From JBPYCR01 sp051846935 (lineage in GTDB: Bacteria > Bacillota > Bacilli > Bacillales > Amphibacillaceae), in the NCBI RefSeq assembly GCF_051846935.1, contig NZ_JBPYCS010000013.1:13380-77379 (forward strand): a stretch of 64,000 bases of DNA, in the 5' to 3' direction. The notes beneath the pieces were generated by a model. The model was not told the DNA's origin, did not search any database, and saw only the letters and a list, made by a program, of their open reading frames with translations. Both the position numbers and the translations under genes were made by a program. Of this stretch, positions 27,926-36,770 are shown one piece after another (within the stretch, counting starts at the first letter, position 1; each line of letters opens with the position of its first letter).

Positions 27926-28033
27926 TTGCTGCCAATCCACTGCGTGCATCGATTCTAAGCGCCTGTACAAAGCTTATTTGTACCTAGCACACAGAAAGTG
28001 GGTTGTTACTAAAAATTAAGCAGATGTAGCCAT

Positions 28034-28075
28034 GCCGGCGGAATGCGTCCACTTTCCACTGCAATCAACGGCTTC
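28034..28075 (+). repeat. Remnant of the dispersed intergenic repeat (copy D)
   Basis: GGCGGAATGCGTCCACTT and CAATCAACGG match the right part of copy B (GCGGAAAGCATCCACC and AATCAACGG near 44775-44808), with scattered differences. The rest of the element is not recognisable here. Confidence 0.6.
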
Positions 28076-28271
28076 CGCTAGCAAAGAAACATTTAGGCTT
28101 TATTCAGAATCCTTGTGAGTTGGCATCGATGTGATTCCCGAAAGAGCGTTAACCTCTGTAGGGAATCACAAGCTTCTGGCTGAAAGCGATGTATATTTTT
28201 CCGAGCGTGGTTATACTCTAAATCTAATCGTTTGCAATTTTACTAGATAAGACCCTTCTATCCTATAAATA

Positions 28272-28315
28272 AAAAAGGAGAATGTCAGGACGATACGTCC
28301 CGAAATCTCCTTTTT
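28272..28315. terminator. Bidirectional terminator between yyaC and the DUF554 gene
   Basis: AAAAAGGAGA (28272-28281) pairs with TCTCCTTTTT (28306-28315), with an inner GGAC/GTCC pair. It has U-tracts in both directions. Confidence 0.9.
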
Positions 28316-28403
28316 CTATATAATATAATTGTTATTACATATGATTTTTTAGAGCTATGTCCCTTCGCTGAAAGCTCCAAATGGGGTAAGTATTAAATCT
28401 ACT

Positions 28404-29108
28404 TTAAAATTGTTGGAAAATAAAATAGACAATTGCAACTGTACCAATTGCAGGTAGCAAATTTCCGATGCGTATTTGCATGAGCTTTAAAACATTCAAG
28501 CCGATTGCTACGATTAAAAGCCCTCCAACAGCTGTTAACTCAACAATAAAACCGTTTAGCACTGCTTCCGGTATCCATTTTTCTATTTGCGTACCTAATA
28601 AAGCAATACTCCCTTGATATAGCACTACCGGTATTGCAGATAAAATTACCCCGAAACCTAGCGTTGTAGTTAAGACAAGTGCCGTAAACCCATCTATTAT
28701 TGCTTTCGTAATTAACACTTGATGATCGCCACGAACACCACTATCAAGTGCACCTATTACAGCCATCGCTCCTATCACAAAAATTAATGAGGCTGTGACG
28801 AAGCCTTGTGCTAAGCTTTGTTCACTCCCTTTTGTTGTGAACTTGCTACCTATCCACATGCCGAGACGATTCAGAAACTCCTCTACTTGCAATAACTCCC
28901 CGATAACAGCACCTGTTAATAAGCTTATTAACACAATTAATATCGATTCGGTAGTAAATGCCATCTGTAACCCGATTAAAATGACCGCTAAGCCAATTCC
29001 ATGCATAACCGTTTCTTTGTATTTATGAGGGATTTTTGTGAAAAACAAACCGAGCACACTTCCGACAATTATACATGCTCCGTTAATTAATGTACCTAGT
29101 AAAACCAT
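28404..29108 (-). CDS. DUF554 membrane protein
   Basis: The protein has 234 residues and about seven membrane segments. The pattern MVLLGTLINGACIIVGSVLGL, then GIGLAVILIGLQMAF and GALDSGVRGD, matches DUF554 (YdfK/YqgA family), putative transporters without a known substrate. A GGAGTAG site precedes the ATG. It lies 22 bases downstream of the class V aminotransferase gene and is probably in its operon. Confidence 0.88.
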   Translation of the reverse strand: MVLLGTLINGACIIVGSVLGLFFTKIPHKYKETVMHGIGLAVILIGLQMAFTTESILIVLISLLTGAVIGELLQVEEFLNRLGMWIGSKFTTKGSEQSLAQGFVTASLIFVIGAMAVIGALDSGVRGDHQVLITKAIIDGFTALVLTTTLGFGVILSAIPVVLYQGSIALLGTQIEKWIPEAVLNGFIVELTAVGGLLIVAIGLNVLKLMQIRIGNLLPAIGTVAIVYFIFQQF

Positions 29109-29130
29109 ATGCGTCTACTCCATTGTTATG

Positions 29131-30285
29131 TCATAATTTTTTGTAAGCTGCTGTAATTTCCTCGACTGCCTGCAAAAACAAATCGACTTCTGCTTCTGTA
29201 TTATAGATACCTACACTGGCACGTACGACGCCTTGTTTCATCGTATTTAACGATGTATGTTCCATTGGATTGCAATGTAAGCCACCACGTACAGCAATAT
29301 TATAATTCGAATCCAGTATCATAGCAATTTCTTGTGAAGGTATTTGTAACACGTTAAAAGCAGCGATCGGCATCCGCTCCTCGGAAAGCTTAGGTCCGTA
29401 GCATGTTACACCTAATAGGTTTTCCAAACCGCTTACGAGTCGCTTTATTAATATTGTTTCACGTGAAACATTTTGTTTTTTTCGTTGTTCATACAGTCGG
29501 AGAGCGGCATGCAGCCCTGCAATACCTGGCGTGTTTAGTGTCCCGCTTTCCAATTTTTGTGGCCACATTTGTGGTTGGTATTGTGATTCAGAGTATATTC
29601 CTGTCCCCCCATGATGTAGCGGGAGTAAATCTACTTCTCCTTCAACGAGCAGCATGCCTACTCCTTGAGGTCCTAAAAGTCCTTTATGTGCGGGAAATAC
29701 GAGCAAGTCAATTCCTAACGCTTGCATGGATATGTTCATATGCCCTGCCGTTTGTGACGCATCAACTAAAGAAAGCACATCGTTTGAATTGGTAATTTCA
29801 AGCATTTCTTTTAATGGCAGGATGGCACCCGTCACATTTGAACTATGCGACATAGCTACCAGTTTTGTTTTATCATTTATATTGTTTTCAACTTTGTATA
29901 AAAAATCAGATTTATTTCCAGTCCAGTCGATATAAATTACTTCTACTCCATACGCATCGGTTACAAATTGTAAAGGTCTTCTTAATGCATTATGTTCAAT
30001 AGAGCTTGCAATTATACGATCTCCTCTTTCCCAACGCAATCCTTTTATCGCCTGATTTAGAGCAACCGTTGCATTTTGATAAAACAAGCATTGTTTTGGG
30101 TTTGAACAGTCAAATAATCGCGCTGCTAATGACCTCGTCTCAGTTATGACACGATCGGCCTGCATTGAAAGCTTATGCCCTCCCCTGCCTGGGTTTGCAC
30201 CATATACTGTTACACTTTCCATCATTGCTTGAACAACTTCATCTGGCTTAGGAAAAGAAGATGCTGCTTGATCAAAATAAATCAA
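29131..30285 (-). CDS. Class V aminotransferase / cysteine desulfurase-like protein
   Basis: The protein has about 384 residues of the PLP-dependent class V family, closest to the Firmicute desulfurase-like group (TIGR01977 type). The PLP lysine lies in VFPAHKGLLGPQG near residue 203. Other features are ASSIEHNA near 85, SGTLNTPG near 255, and RGGLHCNP near 335, whose Cys is the probable persulfide site. The start is probably TTG 30285, because GAGGAGGGG lies just upstream and overlaps the earlier ATG. A parS site lies inside the gene at 29455-29470. The substrate is not certain. Confidence 0.85.
   Translation of the reverse strand: MIYFDQAASSFPKPDEVVQAMMESVTVYGANPGRGGHKLSMQADRVITETRSLAARLFDCSNPKQCLFYQNATVALNQAIKGLRWERGDRIIASSIEHNALRRPLQFVTDAYGVEVIYIDWTGNKSDFLYKVENNINDKTKLVAMSHSSNVTGAILPLKEMLEITNSNDVLSLVDASQTAGHMNISMQALGIDLLVFPAHKGLLGPQGVGMLLVEGEVDLLPLHHGGTGIYSESQYQPQMWPQKLESGTLNTPGIAGLHAALRLYEQRKKQNVSRETILIKRLVSGLENLLGVTCYGPKLSEERMPIAAFNVLQIPSQEIAMILDSNYNIAVRGGLHCNPMEHTSLNTMKQGVVRASVGIYNTEAEVDLFLQAVEEITAAYKKL
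29455..29470. promoter_or_regulatory. parS: parS site inside the aminotransferase gene
   Basis: TGTTTCACGTGAAACA is a perfect 16-base palindrome identical to the consensus bacterial parS bound by Spo0J/ParB. It falls in the coding sequence of the gene at 29131-30285, about 11 kb left of oriC. Confidence 0.95.
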
Positions 30286-30400
30286 AAGACCCCTCCTCAT
30301 ATGTTTCTTTTCTCTGAGCAAGCGGAGTACAGTACATTGTTAATTACACCGTATAATTATAAGTGTTTGTATAAAAATATATTGATCAAAACCCCGTTCA

Positions 30401-30647
30401 GATTGAGCTACGTATTTGTGGGTGTTATTTTAAGAAGTTAAAAAATCTCTCTTTGTATTCGTTAATATTAGTATTGATTCCTACCACCGACCGCAGTAGA
30501 TATACACTAGCTTTCCGTGGGCACGGCCTCAGCCTCCTCTAGAAATTCAACGGTGTTATTCATGTGTATAACGTTCGAAGTAAAATTGATCACATATTAT
30601 CTAGTTAAATTCGTGCATCTGTTTCCCCACAAACATTTTACTCATAC
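30401..30647 (+). repeat. Dispersed intergenic repeat, copy A (core inverted)
   Basis: Flanks are nearly identical to copy B at 44596-44902: GGTGTTATTTTAAGAAGTTA, CCGACCGCAGTAGATATACA, TTGATCACATATTATCTAGT and CAAACATTTTACTCATAC. The core at 30510-30539 is the reverse complement of copy B's core at 44753-44782, and about 60 bases are missing. It lies between the aminotransferase and spo0J. No gene is present. Confidence 0.9.
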
Positions 30648-30680
30648 CCCCGTTCACGAACAGATAGACTTCCAATTGAA

Positions 30681-30722
30681 AAAACTGACTATTTAGATTA
30701 GACATCTTCAATAGTCAGTTTT
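30681..30722. terminator. Terminator of spo0J (bidirectional)
   Basis: AAAACTGACTATT (30681-30693) pairs perfectly with AATAGTCAGTTTT (30710-30722). On the minus strand it ends in a six-U tract just after the spo0J stop. Confidence 0.9.
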
Positions 30723-30730
30723 AGCACAGT

Positions 30731-31570
30731 TCATGGACGTTCCAATACTTGAATGATGCGATCAAGATCTTCATCTGTATAAAATTCGATTTCTATTTTC
30801 CCTTTTTTCTTGCCACGATGGATGTTAACGCCTGTTCCTAACCTTTCTCTTAGAGCTGTTTCTCTTTCAGTTAGAAAAACATCCTTTTTGACTGGTTTTG
30901 GCTTCCGTCTTTGCTTATCGTTTAAGTCATCAATTAATTTCTCAACTTGACGTACGTTAAGCTTTTCTTTAATGATTTTCTTAACGACCGGGCTCATTAA
31001 ACTCTTATCCTTTAGGGCTAATAACGTCCGTCCATGCCCCATTGAAAGCTCTCCGTTATTAATATGAGCAATAACTTGTTCCGGCAATGTTAGTAGTCGG
31101 GTCATATTCGCAATGTGTGATCGGCTTTTCCCAAGGCGTTTCGACAACTCTTCTTGGGTTACTTTTAATTCATTCATTAAATTAGAGTACGCTTGTGCTT
31201 CTTCAATCGGTGATAAATCCTCTCGTTGAAGATTTTCTAATAAAGCCAATTCCATCATTTTGCTGTCCGTTAATTCTTTTACTACGACAGGAACCTTGTC
31301 CAGTCCAGCTTCCTTTGCAGCTCGGAACCGTCTTTCCCCTACTACTATTTCGTATCCTTTAATACTTTTTCGGACAATTAATGGCTGTATAATACCATAT
31401 TCCAAAATGGACTCTTTCAGTTCTTCAATTGCATCTGCGTGAAAGGTTTTTCTCGGCTGATATGGGTTTGGTCTACATTCTGCTATTGGTACTTCTTGAA
31501 TCCGTTCATCATTCGTTTCTTCTATGTCAGGAAAAAGAGCATTAATACCTTTACCTAACCTTCTCGCCAC
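30731..31570 (-). CDS. spo0J: Chromosome partitioning protein ParB (Spo0J)
   Basis: The protein has 279 residues. The N-terminal CTPase/ParB box (RPNPYQPRKTF, then GERRFRAAKEAG) is followed by a helix-turn-helix (LSKRLGKSRSHIANMTRLL) that reads parS, and a C-terminal dimerisation domain. It loads on parS, spreads as a CTP-dependent clamp and recruits SMC. The start is GTG 31570 behind AAGGAAG. It overlaps the end of soj by 20 bases. Confidence 0.97.
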   Translation of the reverse strand: MARRLGKGINALFPDIEETNDERIQEVPIAECRPNPYQPRKTFHADAIEELKESILEYGIIQPLIVRKSIKGYEIVVGERRFRAAKEAGLDKVPVVVKELTDSKMMELALLENLQREDLSPIEEAQAYSNLMNELKVTQEELSKRLGKSRSHIANMTRLLTLPEQVIAHINNGELSMGHGRTLLALKDKSLMSPVVKKIIKEKLNVRQVEKLIDDLNDKQRRKPKPVKKDVFLTERETALRERLGTGVNIHRGKKKGKIEIEFYTDEDLDRIIQVLERP

Positions 31571-32324
31571 TATTCATCACTTCCTTTGCTAATTCAAGAT
31601 AAACTTCTGCACCTCTTGATTTTGGATCATATGCAGTTATCGGTTTGCCATGACTCGGAGCTTCACCAAGTCGAATGTTTCGCGGAATAATTGATTGATA
31701 TACTTTATCTTGAAAGTATTTCTTTACTTCATCAATTACTTGGATCCCTAAATTTGTCCGAGCGTCAAGCATTGTTAGTAAGACGCCTTCTATCATTAGC
31801 TGTTTGTTTAAGTGTTTTTGGACGAGTCGGATTGTATTTAGCAGCTGACTAAGCCCTTCTAGTGCATAATATTCGCATTGCACAGGTATAAGCACGCTAT
31901 CGGCAGATGTTAATGCATTAATCGTAAGTAAGCCTAGAGACGGTGGACAATCGATTAAAATATAATCGTACGTTGATTTTAAGTCTGTTAAAGACTTTTT
32001 TAATCGAATTTCCCGTGAAATTGTTGGTACTAATTCTATCTCTGCACCTGCTAATTGAATTGTAGCTGGTATTATATCCAAATTCGAAATAATAGTCGGC
32101 ACACATACTTCCTGTGCGGGTAAATCTTCTACTAATACGTTATAAATACACTTATCCATATCTGCTTTATTAATTCCTACACCACTTGTAGCATTCCCTT
32201 GTGGATCAATATCAACAATCAATACCCGATTACCGAGTTGTGCGAGTGAAGCACCTAAATTGACCGTTGAAGTAGTTTTTCCTACTCCACCTTTTTGGTT
32301 TGCCACAGCTATGATCTTTCCCAT
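31551..32324 (-). CDS. soj: ParA-type ATPase Soj
   Basis: The protein has 257 residues. The deviant Walker A motif NQKGGVGKTTSTVNLG is at the N-terminus, with DIDPQGNAT and the Walker B-like YILIDCPPSLG near residue 120. It works with Spo0J in origin segregation and in control of DnaA. It is translationally coupled to spo0J by overlap. The order soj-spo0J is conserved. Confidence 0.97.
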   Translation of the reverse strand: MGKIIAVANQKGGVGKTTSTVNLGASLAQLGNRVLIVDIDPQGNATSGVGINKADMDKCIYNVLVEDLPAQEVCVPTIISNLDIIPATIQLAGAEIELVPTISREIRLKKSLTDLKSTYDYILIDCPPSLGLLTINALTSADSVLIPVQCEYYALEGLSQLLNTIRLVQKHLNKQLMIEGVLLTMLDARTNLGIQVIDEVKKYFQDKVYQSIIPRNIRLGEAPSHGKPITAYDPKSRGAEVYLELAKEVMNSGEKVR

Positions 32325-32783
32325 TGTTTCACCTACCCAAAATATGATTCTGTAGCATTTATTTAAAATACAATTTATCGTGGATTATCTAATATATCTA
32401 TTTTAGCATTTTTTTACGTAAAAAACGTGTTTAATAGATTTTGTTGAAAAAACGTAATCTCGTCAACTATTGTTTAGTTTGCTTTCGTATAAATACGTTC
32501 ACTACCAAAACTAGGACGATTTATTACTGCTCCTATCGATTTTTACCAACTTTCAAAGATTCACAGCATCCTTTACGACTATAAACTGATTAAAATTACC
32601 CATCTTTAGTACGTAAAGATGGGCTTCATTTTTTAACTCAATCGCAATATCGTTTATCGCTCACGTATTAAGCTTATTGAGACAATCTCATTTAATCTTG
32701 TATGTTACATTTGCTATAAATAATAGCAATATTATCGTTCTCTCATCTCGCACGTCTTCCTAAAAGAAATCGAGAAAGTACGT
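32325..32783. other. Gene-free stretch between soj and noc
   Basis: This 459-base AT-rich stretch holds the noc terminator hairpin at 32599-32623 and presumably the soj promoter. No gene, repeat or clear promoter consensus was found in the remainder. Confidence 0.5.
32599..32623. terminator. Hairpin in the noc-soj intergenic region
   Basis: CCCATCTTTA (32599-32608) pairs perfectly with TAAAGATGGG (32614-32623). A moderate U-tract follows on the minus strand (past noc) and a CTTCATTTTTT tract on the plus strand. Confidence 0.65.
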
Positions 32784-33650
32784 TTATTGCTTTTTTTGTA
32801 TTTTAATTGTTATCTCGTAATAATCATCATGCTCTTGCTCATTGGACTCGACATTTACACCTGTGTCGGAAACCATATGCAACGATTGACGAATCGTATT
32901 CATCGCTATACGTATGTCTTTGTTCACACCTTTTAGACGCGGTCTTTTCTTCTTCTTTTCATCTTTATCCGTAAAAAGTGTTTCTATCCTTTTCTCTGTT
33001 TGACTCACATTTAAGTCATCAGCTAGTATTTCATTTAAAATAGCAATTTGCTTAGGAGCATCTTTTATTTTAATTAAAGCTCGAGCGTGACGCTCTGTTA
33101 TTTTTTTATTTAATAATGCGTCTTGCACTTCTTGAGGGAGCTTTAAAAGTCGAAGTTTATTCGCGATTGTCGATTGACTTTTCCCTAACCGTTGCGCTAA
33201 TGCTTCTTGGGTTAGAGAATGGAGCTGTAACAACTGGTCATACGCAGTTGCTTCCTCAATGACGGTCAATTCTTCTCTCTGCAAATTTTCAATTAATGCT
33301 ACCGATGCTGTTTCCGTATCGGTCATATTTCGTATAATCGCAGGTACCTCGTCCCATTCCAAAGATTGTACAGCTCTTAATCTTCTTTCTCCTGCAATTA
33401 ACTCATACGTATCTCCATCCATTTTCCGCACAACAATCGGCTGAATCATTCCATGTGTATGAATCGTCTGTGCCAGCTCTTTTATTTTCTCTTCATTAAA
33501 AAGAGACCGTGGCTGAAAACGGTTCGGAACAATGTTCTTCACCACAAGCTGCACTACTTCATCAGGCGTGAAACTCTCCTCGTTAGTCACTGTATCGTCC
33601 GATTTATCACCAGATCCTGTGCCAAATATTCGGTTGATAGAATTTAACAT
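32784..33650 (-). CDS. noc: Nucleoid occlusion protein Noc
   Basis: The protein has 288 residues, a ParB paralogue. It has the ParB box (NRFQPRSLF, GERRLRAVQSLEW), the helix-turn-helix LAQRLGKSQSTIANKLRLLKLP and a C-terminal dimerisation region. The short N-terminus MLNSINRIFGTG fits the amphipathic membrane-targeting helix of Noc. It prevents division over the nucleoid by binding NBS sites. Its place between soj and rsmG, apart from Spo0J, supports Noc. ATG 33650 follows AGGTGGTG. Confidence 0.94.
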   Translation of the reverse strand: MLNSINRIFGTGSGDKSDDTVTNEESFTPDEVVQLVVKNIVPNRFQPRSLFNEEKIKELAQTIHTHGMIQPIVVRKMDGDTYELIAGERRLRAVQSLEWDEVPAIIRNMTDTETASVALIENLQREELTVIEEATAYDQLLQLHSLTQEALAQRLGKSQSTIANKLRLLKLPQEVQDALLNKKITERHARALIKIKDAPKQIAILNEILADDLNVSQTEKRIETLFTDKDEKKKKRPRLKGVNKDIRIAMNTIRQSLHMVSDTGVNVESNEQEHDDYYEITIKIQKKQ

Positions 33651-33738
33651 ATAAGATACACCACCTATAAACTCCATTTTACCTATAACGTAACGTCTTT
33701 AAATAAAAACGATTTACCGTTCCAATATGGGGAAACCG

Positions 33739-33772
33739 AAAATCAATTGTTTCACGTGAAACAATTGATTTT
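33739..33772. promoter_or_regulatory. parS: parS within a 34-bp perfect palindrome upstream of noc
   Basis: The consensus parS TGTTTCACGTGAAACA occupies 33748-33763. The palindrome extends perfectly on both sides to 33739-33772 (AAAATCAAT on the left arm, ATTGATTTT on the right). It lies in the 341-base gap between noc and rsmG (33651-33991); the rest of that gap is AT-rich without other recognisable features. Confidence 0.95.
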
Positions 33773-33991
33773 GCACTTTATCTGTCGTCAGACAACAATA
33801 TCCCAATACAAGTAGCGCCTGTCTGTAAGCATCATTGTTTACACTAATATGTTTAAACTAATAATAGATATCGAAACACGATCTACTACATTAGCAAACG
33901 ATATGTACAGCAAGAATAATAGCTAATATTGACGCATTTATATTTATATTACCATAAAAAATGATTAAAAAGTAAATATACGTACACATTC

Positions 33992-34708
33992 TTAAATAAT
34001 TGGACTTCTATTCGGCAAACCTGGTTTACGTGGATACTTCTTCGGTGTTTTTTTACATTTTTTTACAAATACAATCGTTCGTTCACTGTTTTCTACTGGC
34101 AAATGAAACGTTTCTATTTTCTCTTTTTCTCCACCTAGTAAACGAATGGCCTTCGCTGCTTCTAAGTATTCTGCTTCTGTTTGTGCGCTTTTCATAGCAA
34201 TAAATACACCGTTTGGTTTTACTAAAGGTAAGCATAACTCACTTAATACAGTCATGCGGGCAACAGCCCGAGCCATGACAATATCAAATTTTTCTCTAAA
34301 TTGAACGTTTTGTCCAAATGTCTCTGCACGGTCATGGTAAAAAGAAACGTGATCTATATTTAACTCGTTTTGTAAGTGGTGTAAAAATCCAATTCGTTTT
34401 TTTAATGAATCCACTATCGATACGTGTAAGTTTGGAAAACAAATTTTGAGCGGTATGCTCGGAAATCCTGCTCCTGCACCAACATCACAAATATGGAGTT
34501 TCTTTGAAAAATCAAAATAAAAAGCCGATGATATAGAGTCGTAAAAGTGTTTTAAATAAACTTCTTCCTTCGCAACGATCGAGGTTAAGTTCATTTTTTC
34601 ATTCCATTCGACCAAAACTTTATAATAGGTTTCGAATTGGTTCCTTTGTTGCTCATTTAGATTTATTCCTTTTAATTCTAACGCTTTTACAAACTGCTCT
34701 ACATTCAT
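33992..34708 (-). CDS. rsmG: 16S rRNA (guanine527-N7)-methyltransferase RsmG
   Basis: The protein has 238 residues of the GidB family. The SAM-binding motif is HICDVGAGAGFPSIPLKI near residue 70, with MARAVARM and the NLTSI segment near residue 45. It methylates G527 of 16S rRNA. ATG 34708 follows AGGAGATA. It is 25 bases downstream of mnmG, the usual order. Confidence 0.97.
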   Translation of the reverse strand: MNVEQFVKALELKGINLNEQQRNQFETYYKVLVEWNEKMNLTSIVAKEEVYLKHFYDSISSAFYFDFSKKLHICDVGAGAGFPSIPLKICFPNLHVSIVDSLKKRIGFLHHLQNELNIDHVSFYHDRAETFGQNVQFREKFDIVMARAVARMTVLSELCLPLVKPNGVFIAMKSAQTEAEYLEAAKAIRLLGGEKEKIETFHLPVENSERTIVFVKKCKKTPKKYPRKPGLPNRSPII

Positions 34709-34733
34709 CGACTTATCTCCTATCAAAACTAAT

Positions 34734-36620
34734 TTAATTCGCTTGCTTAGCTACATTCCCTTGTTCAATATAAACAGCAAGAATTGATACATCGGCAGGG
34801 GTTACCCCAGAAATTCTAGAAGCTTGGCCGATGGACAATGGTTGTACGCTTTTTAATTTTTCTTTTGCTTCAGATGCCAATCCATGAATTGCATCGTAGT
34901 CAATTTTTTCTGGAATTCGTTTGTCTTCCATTTTTTGCATCCGTTTCACTTGATCGTTTGCCTTTTTAATATACCCTTCATATTTAACTTGTATTTCTAC
35001 TTGTTCTTTAGTTTCAGCTGGCAAATCAACGGTTGTTTCAAGCAATTGCTCAAGTAACTCATAGTTAATTTCTGGACGCTTTAACAAATCGTACGCTTTA
35101 ACAGCTTCTTTTAAAGGTTGTTTATCCGCTTCTTTCAAAAGACGTTGTATGTCCTCAGTCGGTTTAATTACCGTTGCAGCAAGACGTTTTTTTTCTGCTT
35201 CGATCGATTGCTTTTTTTCGACAAATTTTTTGTAACGTGCTTCTGAAATTAATCCTAGCTCATATCCTAATTCCGTTAAACGAATATCCGCATTGTCATG
35301 ACGAAGTAATAAGCGGTATTCTGCACGTGATGTTAAGAGACGATACGGCTCTCGTGTCCCTTTTGTCACTAAGTCATCAATTAACACACCAATATATGCT
35401 TGTGATCGATCCAGTACAAACGGTTCTTTTCCTAATGTTTTTGCTGCGGCATTTATACCTGCCATAATTCCTTGTCCGGCCGCTTCTTCATAACCAGATG
35501 TTCCGTTTATTTGTCCAGCTGTAAATAAACCTGGAAGGTGCTTCGACTCCAATGTCGGCCACAGCTGTGTTGGAATAACAGCATCATACTCAATTGCGTA
35601 GCCTGGACGCATAATTTGAGCATTTTCTAATCCGTCAATTGATTTTATTAATTTTTCTTGGATAAACTCCGGTAATGATGTCGATAAACCTTGGACATAT
35701 ACTTCTTCTGTATTGCGCCCTTCCGGCTCTAAAAATATTTGATGACGTGGCTTATCATTAAACCGGACAATTTTATCTTCAATTGATGGGCAATAGCGTG
35801 GACCTGTTCCTCGCTTCATTCCTGAATACATCGCTGATAATCCTAAGTTTTCATTAATAACTTCGTGTGTAAATTCATTTGTATACGTTAACCAGCATGG
35901 AATTTGATCTGTTATAAACTGAGTTGTTTCATAAGAAAATCCTTGGGCTTTTTCATCACCTGGTTGGATTTCTGTTTTTGAATAATCAATCGATTGATTA
36001 TGAATCCGTGGAGGTGTACCTGTTTTAAACCGTGTCAAATCAAAGCCAAGTTTTTCTAGATTTTCCGATAGCTTGACAGAAACGCGTTGGTTGTTCGGGC
36101 CACTCTCATACTCTAAATCACCAATTAAGACTTTTCCACGCATAAACGTTCCTGTCGTTATAATAACAGAATCCGCATAAAACGCTGCATTTGTTTCTGT
36201 TATTACTCCTTTACAAACACCGTCCTCAACAATCAATTCATTTACCATTGCTTGTTTCAATGTTAGGTTTTCTTGTGCTTCAATTTCTTTTTTCATTTCT
36301 TGAATATAGAGCGGTTTATCCGCTTGCGCACGCAATGCACGAACAGCAGGTCCTTTGCCTGTATTTAGCATACGCATTTGGATATATGTTTTATCAATAA
36401 CCTTCCCCATAACGCCACCGAGCGCGTCAATTTCTCGGATGACGATTCCTTTAGCCGGCCCCCCAAGTGATGGATTGCAAGGCATAAAAGCGATCATATC
36501 TAAATTCAATGTGAGCATTAAGGTGTTTGCACCCATACGGGCAGCAGCAATTCCTGCTTCACAGCCAGCGTGTCCAGCACCAATTACAATTACATCATAT
36601 TTGCCAGCGTTGTACGTCAT
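34734..36620 (-). CDS. mnmG: tRNA uridine 5-carboxymethylaminomethyl modification enzyme MnmG
   Basis: The protein has 628 residues. The FAD-binding motif VIGAGHAGCEAGIAAAR is at the N-terminus, the family signatures NPSLGGPAKGIVIREIDALG and GPRYCPSIEDKIVRF follow, and the C-terminal helical domain ends near ADVSILAVYIEQG. With MnmE it modifies the wobble uridine of several tRNAs. AAGGAAAGGG precedes the ATG. It is about 150 bases downstream of mnmE. Confidence 0.98.
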   Translation of the reverse strand: MTYNAGKYDVIVIGAGHAGCEAGIAAARMGANTLMLTLNLDMIAFMPCNPSLGGPAKGIVIREIDALGGVMGKVIDKTYIQMRMLNTGKGPAVRALRAQADKPLYIQEMKKEIEAQENLTLKQAMVNELIVEDGVCKGVITETNAAFYADSVIITTGTFMRGKVLIGDLEYESGPNNQRVSVKLSENLEKLGFDLTRFKTGTPPRIHNQSIDYSKTEIQPGDEKAQGFSYETTQFITDQIPCWLTYTNEFTHEVINENLGLSAMYSGMKRGTGPRYCPSIEDKIVRFNDKPRHQIFLEPEGRNTEEVYVQGLSTSLPEFIQEKLIKSIDGLENAQIMRPGYAIEYDAVIPTQLWPTLESKHLPGLFTAGQINGTSGYEEAAGQGIMAGINAAAKTLGKEPFVLDRSQAYIGVLIDDLVTKGTREPYRLLTSRAEYRLLLRHDNADIRLTELGYELGLISEARYKKFVEKKQSIEAEKKRLAATVIKPTEDIQRLLKEADKQPLKEAVKAYDLLKRPEINYELLEQLLETTVDLPAETKEQVEIQVKYEGYIKKANDQVKRMQKMEDKRIPEKIDYDAIHGLASEAKEKLKSVQPLSIGQASRISGVTPADVSILAVYIEQGNVAKQAN

Positions 36621-36770
36621 GTTTTCATCCCTTTCCTTTATTAGTATCCAAATTATCGTGCTTGCTTATTAATTTGCTGCAAACGTAAGCAATGAGGAAG
36701 TGTGCAGCTCTTCACTTGCCCGCATTAAAAATTTGATTGTATACGTTCTACCCTGTGTAAAACAATTGCA

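Larger units (their letters stand above)
27926..28403. other. Gene-free stretch with a decayed repeat and a terminator
   Basis: This stretch holds a remnant of the dispersed repeat (28034-28075) and a bidirectional terminator (28272-28315). No open frame with a ribosome binding site was found in the rest. Confidence 0.6.
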
